This document shows, in pieces, positions 56,649-64,000 of a stretch of 64,000 nucleotides of DNA. Numbering within the stretch: the first letter of the stretch is position 1; every line of letters starts with the position of its first letter. The position numbers and the translations under genes are program-made. Origin of the DNA: Panicum virgatum (lineage: Eukaryota > Streptophyta > Magnoliopsida > Poales > Poaceae); contig NC_053138.1 of the NCBI RefSeq assembly GCF_016808335.1, positions 51,676,951 to 51,740,950 on the forward strand, given 5' to 3'. The notes beneath the pieces were generated by a model. It saw nothing but the letters and a program-made list of their open reading frames with translations. It was not told where the DNA came from and made no database searches.

Positions 56649-57001
56649 GGCCGTGTTTAGTTATCACCCTATAAATCCCGCAAACACAAAAAAAACTGTC
56701 ACAAATGTTTCGACACATGCATGGAGTACTAAATGAAGTCTATTTATAGAACTTTTTGTATAGATGGGCTGTAAATCGTGAGACGAATCTAATGAGCCTG
56801 CTTAATCCATGATTTGCAACAGTAATACTACAGTAATCATCCGCTAATTATTGATTAATTATGGATTAATTTGCATCATTAGATTTGTCTCGCGATTTAC
56901 AATCCATCTGTGCAAAAAATTTTATAAATAGACTTCGTTTAGTACTTTAAATTAGTAAGATTCCAACGCAAATTTTTTTTGCGCTTGAACTAAACAGTGC
57001 C
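56649..57001. mobile_element. Tourist-like MITE
   Basis: Inverted ends GGCCGTGTTTAGTT and AACTAAACAGTGCC are flanked by TTA on each side. Inside is the long inverted pair GAGACGAATCTAATGA and TCATTAGATTTGTCTC typical of a common grass family. It is 353 bases long. Confidence 0.85.
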
Positions 57002-57390
57002 TTAGTAGATAAGCAGTGGCTGCACATGAGCCGTCCACACGTGAATGAAACGTCTTGGACGAAAGCTCTCCTTTTCCCTCTTTTTGTATCATTTTCTATT
57101 CACTCTCTGCTATCAGTCGGTTCTTCTTGAGCACAAAATTAGAGATCAAGAATAGGCAACTCCAAGAGATGTGCTATCCTGGTTAGGTATGCTATTTATG
57201 GATTTTTTAGAGGAAAAATTGAACTCCAACAGATGTGCTATATGATTTTGTAAAATAGCAAACATACGATCCTTGAAATCTCGGTGGCCATATATAGCCA
57301 ACCATAGCCATTTGCTATATAGTTTGTAAAATAGCAAGTATGTTGTGGATCTCTTATTTTTTGACAAGCTTTTTATTTTACAAAATTGCT
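57002..57390. other. Intergenic, no gene seen
   Basis: AT-rich. A loosely repeated GCTATTTTACAAA-like word appears several times between 57185 and 57395. Confidence 0.4.
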
Positions 57391-57459
57391 ATAACATGGA
57401 CAGGACAATAATTTAAAAACATACATGAACTGAACTGATAATATAAAAATATACTTGGG

Positions 57460-57735
57460 CCATGACACGATGATTAGATTTCTTGTGGTCGAATTTGCCA
57501 ACCCGGGTCAGATTCGAGTCCTTGGCTTAGCATGTGTGCTCGTGTTTTTCTAGATTTATTCAAGTTATCAATGAAGCTACTCTTCTAGTGTACAATATGC
57601 CCATTGATAGTGAGACATTCTCTATGGTGAGTTTTTCAATCTCAAGATCCCCCGATCCGCCTCTAGGATATGCTCAAATAAAAGTAGAGTTGTGTACGCC
57701 TATTCGTAGAGTGAGTGCGCATATGCGGGTATCAA
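57460..57735 (+). mobile_element. Degenerate tRNA-derived SINE
   Basis: A B-box-like GGTCAGATTCGAGTCC (57505-57520) is followed by GTGCTCGTGTTTTTCTAGAT. Later words (AATCTCAAGAT, ATATGCTCAAATAAAAGTAG, GAGTGAGTGCGCATATGCG) parallel the body of the SINE at 17481-17775. Boundaries and target duplication were not resolved. Confidence 0.5.
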
Positions 57736-58085
57736 AGAAAAGACTTGTTACCAAAAAGAGATTACAAGATTGATTTGATCTAAGGTAAAAAATAAAACCC
57801 TTTATTTAACATTAACAATACATGAAATCCATGCATTAGTAAATAATGCATTTCGCCTCACACATACCTTGCAGATACAAAATGGTACAAATTCTTCCAC
57901 TGAATTGATATGAGACAAAGAAAGTGCACCAAACATAAAAAAATACAACAGAGTAAAAGAGGACATTACACAACATCAGATAAAAATATTTAACAATAAA
58001 TAAAGTTAAAAAATTTGAATTCCTAACTTTTGTTTTGTGGAAATGGAATTCCTAACTTTTTTTTGAGGGATTCAACACTCATCAA
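57736..58085. other. Intergenic, no gene seen
   Basis: AT-rich sequence with A-runs; nothing recognised. Confidence 0.5.
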
Positions 58086-58400
58086 TTAAGTGGCCGAATA
58101 AGAATTACATACGCCATCTGGCGGATCAAAGAACCAAACATGCCGGCCAACTGAGCTGAACAGCGTGCTCCTCGCCAAAACATGAGCGTCGTGGTTGGAT
58201 TCTCTCTTTTCATGAACAAATTCCATCCCCTGGAAGGCTGCAGCATCTGCTTTGATCTCCTTGACAATATGGCACGTGGAGTAGAAGGTAAAAGCAACAG
58301 CCCAGTTGAAATGGCACTTAATGAGTTTTTTATTCAATACAAAAGGCTCAGTTGTGTGTGAGAATGAGTCTATCGTCACACAAGTACACGGGGAGAAAAG
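58086..58400 (-). pseudogene. RNase H-like domain fragment (LINE or RVT_3 type)
   Basis: The - strand frame encodes VKEIKADAAAFQGMEFVHEK, RESNHDAHVLARSTL and GRHVWFFDPPDGVC. This is the C-terminal half of the RNase H domain found in plant LINE elements and related orphan proteins. The N-terminal half and any polymerase are absent, and the frame runs into unrelated sequence upstream. Confidence 0.6.
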
Positions 58401-58532
58401 GTCGTGACAGGTTGAAACATTTGGGTTTGGCTCCTCATCTTCTGCATGCGGAGGTACATAGTAACATAGTGATAAAATTTGGGCCGGAGGGGATCGGATG
58501 GGCATGGGCCGCAAAAGAGATCGAGCAGACAA

Positions 58533-59263
58533 AAAAAATCGATTGACGCAAGTAGCAGATTTTCACTCGAGACATGGTTAGGAATTCCGTAAAAAAAAGA
58601 TGTAGTAGCAGCAAAGATGTTCTTTGGGTTCTTCTAGGGTCTTGCTAGCGCCCGGACGTCCGACGTCCGGGTCTGGCATGGAAGGATACCATCAGCAACA
58701 AAACTCTCACTGCAACATATGAGCTATGTTGCATGTAACATTGAGCAGCTTTCGAAACATTGAAGAACACCATATGTAACATCAAAAAAAGACGGATGTA
58801 ACATAAAAAAAGACTCATGCAACATCACAAAATCTCTTATTTTGAGTGTAAAGTTATTAAGTTGTAGTTGCGACATCACATATCACAGGTGAAACATCAT
58901 AAAAGTCATTGTTGAAACATAAAAAAAATTCATGTTGCAACATCTCAAAATCGATTAAAAATCCCAAATGTGCAACACCACGGAATCACGACTGCAACAT
59001 GGCAAAAATCATATTTGCAACATCTGGATAAGGCGACGGGATTTAGGGGAGGAGGAAGGCTGGACGGCGACAGGCTTCAGAGCATGGTAGCGACATGCTT
59101 CAGGGCAGCCGCGCCACCACCTCCTGCGGGACGTGGTGCCCCGGCCGACCGGGCCTCCCGCACTGCAGCCGCGCCACAACCTCCCCGTGGGGAGCTCGCG
59201 CCGCCGGGGGAGCTTGCTCACGGGGAGGTCGCACCGCCGGAGGAGGTCGCCGCCGGGGAAGCC
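58533..59263. repeat. Region with degenerate TGCAACAT repeats
   Basis: From about 58700 to 59030 the word RTGYAACATC recurs about a dozen times with variation in spacing. It follows a palindromic CCGGACGTCCGACGTCCGG at 58652-58670, and a GC-rich stretch lies at 59090-59260. The arrangement suggests the subterminal part of a DNA transposon, but no ends were found. No gene is called. Confidence 0.4.
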
Positions 59264-59760
59264 TGTAACACCCAAAATTTAAATTTGTTTTAAATTCAAA
59301 ATGATTTGAGTTTGAAAAAACAAATCATCTCATCTCTCTTTTCTTCTCCAGCAGGCCCAGCCCAGTTCCTTCCTCCCCTCCCTTTTCTTTTTCCCCGCAA
59401 GGCCCAAACCCGGCCCAACAGCCCGCGTCTCCCTCTCTCCTCCCTCTCTGCCAAGCCGGCCTCACCTGTCGGCGCCATCCCCTACCTCCAGCCGGCTCCT
59501 CTTCCCGTGACAAACGCTGCCGCCCGCCCGTGTCCCCTGCGCTCGCTCGCCTTCTCCTCCTTCACTGACTGCCATCGAGGCTCGATGATGAGCCCGAGCA
59601 CCCGCACCCTCCCTCGTCTCCCCACTCGCACCGCAAACGGCTGCCGCCTTCATGGCCATCATGGCCATCATGGCCGCTCGAGTTCCACCGCCTCCCCTAC
59701 CTCCGGCCTTCCCTCTCCCCCTCCCTTGGCCTATATAAAGGCGCCCCGAGCTTCGCCTGC
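59264..59760 (+). mobile_element. Probable 5' part of an LTR, interrupted
   Basis: Begins TGTAACACCC, a standard grass LTR start, and contains a good TATA box (CCTATATAAAGG, 59730-59741) before stopping at 59760, where TGTGACAG begins. It is best read as the U3/promoter part of one LTR into which a second element has inserted. The remainder would lie beyond the window. Confidence 0.45.
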
Positions 59761-62700
59761 TGTGACAGAACCGCCCAAATTAAACTGGCATAAGTGCGCT
59801 AACTATCATCTTAATGGTTAATCAAGTTACCGCCCAAATTTACAAAGGGAAGTTTTACAAATAAGTTTAAGTAAAATATCAGAGTTCAAAATGCAACGGA
59901 AATTAAATAGAAGTTTAGTTTAGAAACATAACAATAACTACGATGACGTGAGGACGTCATATCGAGCCCACTGGTGTGAATCCAGGTTAGCTCCAACCAC
60001 CAACAAAGACCTAAAAACAAGAGAACAATAAACCCTGAGTATACTAATACTCAGCAAGGCTTACCCGACTATGGTATATACTTAGCCGACTCCTAGACAT
60101 GCAGGCTTTTGGCTCTGGGGTTTGTTTTGCTAAAAAGCTACTAATACTAGATCCTTACTTTTAATATTTTAGCTCGAGTTTAATGTACAGATAACTAGAT
60201 TTGCATAAACATATAGAGCAGACATGGTATATCACATTATATTTTTCCAAGAGTAGCACAAACATAACTCATCCTACTTCCCTTCTCATTCCACTTCTTT
60301 ACTACGATGTGACACAGTGACCAAGGTTCTCTTAACCGAGAGAGACGACGAATCGATCCAATTTAACCTTGTAAGGTGGACCTAACTCACACGACACATG
60401 CAAACCACGTCGGGCCACATGCGTCAACTGTTCCCATCATCACCCCGACGTCTGAATCACGCCTGGCAAAACCCGGGTGAAGAGTCCCTCACAGCGAACT
60501 CCCAGAGAACTAGGAGGTGACATACACTCCAACACTCGCCATCATTCCACTCCCAGAGTAGCAGGTCGCGATTCAAAGTATCGTTGCAAATCAGGTAATT
60601 AGCTTATCGGTTTCGACTACCTCCTACTTCCGACATGTGATTAGTACTGTTCAAACTCGGTCAACAATGCCAACAATGGTACGGTCCTCAATCGACATAG
60701 GCGGAGGCTTACTTTCCATCCATTTCATATCCATAACCAAATCATCTCCGCCTGGTCTCCATTTCTCTTCTCTCATTGATTCATTCTCAAACCACATTGC
60801 CAAATGTAACAAAAATCTATAGCTCGCGAGTGACAGCAATCACTCGACTTCTACTGGATCCTAGTTAAGCATGGCAATACTAACGACACATGTATACTAG
60901 TACAGACTCATAGGTACCTAGGGAGAAACATGCATACTAGGGTTCCATACAACTCCTAAAAACATAAATGCACAAATACTTAAATAAACATTGAATACTC
61001 AAATTAGGGGTAATGCTCCGGGGCTTGCCTGGGATTAACACTGAATTAGTTAGTGTTGGTTAGATGATATTCGCTTGGCGAACATCTTCCTTTGGTCATG
61101 CACATCGGGTCCATCCATCCATCTTCTAGATGCGTCCACCGTTACACCATCTTCTGGCTCGGCTCCAACCTTGCCGTTCAGATCCACGCGTCGCACATCT
61201 AGCGTACCTAGGTGAGATGCAACGATGCAAGTGCATGAACTTAAGAAAAACACCACATGATGCATTTAAAAGGCATACAAAACAAGCATAAGGTCACAGT
61301 TGCATGGGTGTTGATAATGCAATGCAATGCAATGCGATTAAAAAGAAGGACATGACTGGGCAATCATTTATCGAGCAAGCATCGCATACACACTCAAAAG
61401 GCAAACTGGGTTGGTGCTACAACACGAGAGTTCATTCAAATATTTTAGCCTGAAGTGTTTCCTACTAAAAAGCATTACTAGCTTGCTTAGAAAAGGCTAA
61501 GCAAAGATATAAAGCAAGAAAGAACAATTAGGACAATTTATTTAACTAGCAAGTCACAAAAGTAAATTAAATAAAAGCAACCCATGAACTAGTTCTCAAG
61601 AGGTTAACATAATTTATACAGAACTAACACAAATTGTTGAAATTAACAAGCTACCATGATTTTCCAGCATTTATTGATAACAGTAGGTAATTAAATTTAA
61701 CCCCAACATGACATACAAGTTAACTTAACTCAAATCATTGCAAGCACTCACCAATAAGAATTTGCCAAACCTGTCTAGTCAAACAAGAGTTAATATGATT
61801 TACCCAAAAATGACATAACTTGATGGATTGAATCATGCAGAAAGGAATTGCTTAGCAATGCTTTTGGAAAAAGAAAGCTATAGCTGGGAACTAAACAAAT
61901 ACAAAAACTTAACTTGCAGCCATGTTTTAGTAACAAAAATTAACTGGCACGATAAGATATTGGTAAAGAGTGTAACAAAAATTTATCAACGTTTATCGGT
62001 GACCGAAAACATTTATTTTAGCCCAAGGATGGAAATCAAACAATCATAGATCCACAAACATGCACATAAACTATGCACCTGAAAATTTTTCAGTGGACTA
62101 CACATACAAAGAGTAATCTACTGAATAAATTTCATAATTTTTAGAGTAACGAAACAACCGGTATTAAATAAACTAGCTTAAACACAACCCAAAATTTTAG
62201 CAGGGGCAAAAGTGACATTTGCCATGCATAAATATTTTTCCTCTGAAGATCTTGATCTAAGCAACCCAACAAAATTTAGTTGGCATTTTTCTGATTTTTC
62301 TATGATTTACTACGATTTTCCAAAGTTCACTGTTTTGAAACTAAAAAGGAAATGAACTTTTGCAGTTAGACCCCTGTAAAGATTTGGGGATTCGCAGAAA
62401 TGCCCCTGGCCGGATTGAAATAGGGGAGGGGACAGAGAGGGCGGCGCCGTCGTTTCCTGGCAAGGGTGAGGCTCGCCGGTGGCGAGGGAGGGGTGGAGAG
62501 GCTAGAGTAGGTCGTGCTCTACCTTGGGGTGGCCTTGGCGCGGGTTGGGACGGCCGGAGGCGGCGGCTCTACGAGCTCCGGCGAGCGGCAAAGGCGGCCA
62601 GTGATGGCGAGCGCAATTCGGCCGAGGAACGGCTCAATCGAGCTCGTGGAGGGGTGGGACAGGTGCGGGGCGAAGCTAGGGAGCTCGGGGCGCGAATGAT

Positions 62701-63218
62701 TCGAGCGGGGGCGGCGAGGGGTGGCCGGAGCAATGCCAGCGGCGGGCTCTGCTCACTCTGCTCGGCACGAGCTCGAAGAAGGAGAAGGGGAGGGGAAAAT
62801 GATGTTGGGCACCGCGAGCGTATAAGGATAGTGCACGGAGGGAGAGGATCGCCAGCGCACGCGACGCGTGGAGTCGCTGGCGTCGGTCGCGGTAAGGGCG
62901 TCGACGAGCACAGTGTCGCACAGTGAAAACACAGTGAACATTTTGACCAATTTTTGACCCGATTTTGACCATCCCGAACTCAAAATTTCATATAAGAACT
63001 TGAAATTTGGCTAAAATAGAAATTATAGAGGAAGAGAAGATCTACAACTTTTGTTTTGGGCGAAAGTTGATTTGGAGCTTGAATTAGGGAGAAAAACGTG
63101 CTCAAATTCCTGCGAGGTTTAAGTAATACAACGGTCATTAGGAAGCTAATGACATTACTTAACCATAGTTAGCGATTAAACATGTGATTAGCGCTAGGAT
63201 TAACACAGGGGTGTTACA
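59761..63218 (-). mobile_element. Very long gypsy-type LTR (3' LTR on the - strand)
   Basis: On the - strand it starts TGTAACACCCC at 63218 and ends CTGTCACA at 59761. Immediately upstream (- strand) is the polypurine-like AAGGAGAAAGGGC, preceded by the palindromic GAATCTCGGGACGAGATTC, a hallmark of a large grass gypsy group. Length is about 3.46 kb if the inner boundary is right. An alternative left end at 59264, also an exact inverted match to TGTAACACCC, would make it 3.95 kb. All ORFs inside are taken as non-coding. The segment 62030-62365 is shared with the fold-back element at 48525. Confidence 0.6.
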
Positions 63219-64000
63219 GCCCTTTCTCCTTAAAAGAATCTCGTCCCGAGATTCACGTGCGTAAGTGACAAAATAGGGAGGGAAGATGTTCGTTAACCAA
63301 GGATATTAACACTATCCTGAAATTACCTTCCTCAAACTAACTTACCTTCGGAAGCTTTCTTGGGGGGTAGCGCATTCAGCGTGAATCATCCCTTCACGAA
63401 GGTACCAAGTACAAGATTTTTCTCTATCGCATTGCTTATTGGACCTCTGACCTTGTGTAGGTGGTTCGTACTGTGCAGCTAACATCCAAAGTAGATGGCT
63501 TGAGTAGCCTCCCGACATACGAATATCGGATAGTATATTTGTCCAGTTCAGATTATTAGAGGTGCTAACCGAATTCGGTGGATCTTTCCAAGTGGATGAA
63601 CGGCAATCCCGGATAAAATGGCCGTATTCCCCACACTTGAAACAAGGTTGACAACCGGTGCAGCGACATTTCTTCTTTGACCTCATTGAACCCCGAACAG
63701 GGGAGCGAGTTCTTGCTCTTATGGTTGGGTCGACATCAGTAGTATTGCTAGCTTGCCTTCTACCACGTGGAAGGAATTCTGTGCATGTAATTTCCCACCC
63801 ACTCAAATCTATGTCGTATCCACTGCTCTTGACAGCCATACACTCTACATGGGGATCATTAAGTTCCATCGGAAGTTGTGATGGTGGCATTAAGGAGTCC
63901 GAGTAAACATGCTGTGTCTCCTCTTGCTTCCCATTTATTTTCAGTCTGGGGTTAGCATATTCTTTGGATACTTCGTTGTGATCACTTTTCTTTTTGCTGG
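63219..64000 (-). mobile_element. Internal region of gypsy-type element (3' end)
   Basis: Runs from the polypurine tract next to the LTR to the window edge. It carries a gag-like ORF but, in the visible part, no polymerase motif. The 5' LTR and most of the interior lie to the right of the window. Confidence 0.6.
63342..63890 (-). CDS. Zinc-knuckle (gag-like) ORF of the gypsy-type element
   Basis: This 182-residue ORF has a basic middle (RARTRSPVRGSMRSKKKCR). The CCHC knuckle CFKCGEYGHFIRDC lies at about residues 82-95. This is a nucleic-acid-binding motif of gag proteins. Its position within 130 bases of the 3' LTR is unusual, since gag normally lies near the 5' LTR. The element may therefore be non-autonomous with only gag, or deleted for pol. 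The ORF could extend beyond its first ATG to the right. Confidence 0.65.
   Translation of the reverse strand: MPPSQLPMELNDPHVECMAVKSSGYDIDLSGWEITCTEFLPRGRRQASNTTDVDPTIRARTRSPVRGSMRSKKKCRCTGCQPCFKCGEYGHFIRDCRSSTWKDPPNSVSTSNNLNWTNILSDIRMSGGYSSHLLWMLAAQYEPPTQGQRSNKQCDREKSCTWYLREGMIHAECATPQESFRR

Noticed and set aside
62360..62926. 188-residue GC-rich ORF
   Set aside because: It lies in the long gypsy LTR, overlaps antisense ORFs and has no recognisable domain.

Overview
The window is plant nuclear DNA, almost certainly from a grass (Poaceae). The signs are GC-rich first exons, canonical GT-AG introns, Tourist-type MITEs, a grass tRNA-derived SINE, Mutator-like elements with long terminal inverted repeats, and several LTR retrotransposons. 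Species cannot be set from sequence alone. Nothing prokaryotic is present.

Host genes. (1) 480-1690, a membrane protein whose upstream exon is built of 33-residue repeats. (2) 22628-28169, an eight-exon, 497-residue GPI mannosyltransferase 2 (PIG-V) on the + strand. (3) 28961-34489, a six-exon, 345-residue conserved membrane protein on the - strand, convergent with PIG-V. (4) 41422-42183, a single-exon acidic membrane protein. (5) 53641-54994, a receptor-like kinase gene that frameshifts before its end. (6) 55394-56374, a duplicated heavy-metal-associated (HIPP-type) gene that has lost its isoprenylation tail to stop codons. Exon phases were checked base by base for genes 1, 2, 3 and 6, and for the kinase.

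The most unusual region is 3370-16329. A non-coding repeat R of about 1.4 kb occurs three times in direct orientation (3370-4781, 9150-10609, 14574-15628) and once inverted (15629-16329). Between the direct copies lie two different coding segments of an endogenous plant pararetrovirus (Caulimoviridae, tungro/florendovirus-like), both read on the - strand and each preceded by an initiator-Met-tRNA primer site. Segment A (4782-9149) encodes an AUG-less ORF I, a movement protein, coat protein with zinc knuckle, a Cys-rich module and an unknown ORF, but no polymerase. Segment B (10610-14573) encodes the Cys-rich module, aspartic protease, reverse transcriptase, RNase H and a viroplasmin-like ORF, but no movement or coat protein. 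The two sets are complementary, as expected of a two-component genome. Many ORFs carry stops or frameshifts, so this is a decayed genomic copy. The inverted R copy faces the third direct copy and could fold into a hairpin of about 0.7 kb arms; a (TA)n tract flanks it.

Mobile elements. A complete MULE (17919-22529, 9-bp target duplication) sits 99 bp before the PIG-V start codon and carries a transposase plus an opposing SANT-like gene. Short-LTR elements with 5-bp target duplications lie at 24153-26125 (PIG-V intron 4), 31121-32548 (intron 3 of gene 3) and 42740-47758 (a decayed Copia). Fold-back elements lie at 2333-2666, 48525-49684 and 51202-52129. The one at 48525-49684 carries, in both arms, about 320 bp that is also found in the very long gypsy-type LTR at 59761-63218. 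Tourist MITEs lie at 26660-26983 and 56649-57001 and SINEs at 17481-17775 and near 57460-57735. The right edge enters a gypsy internal region with a gag-like zinc-knuckle ORF.

The long stretch 36216-41421 shows no supportable gene, only simple repeats.
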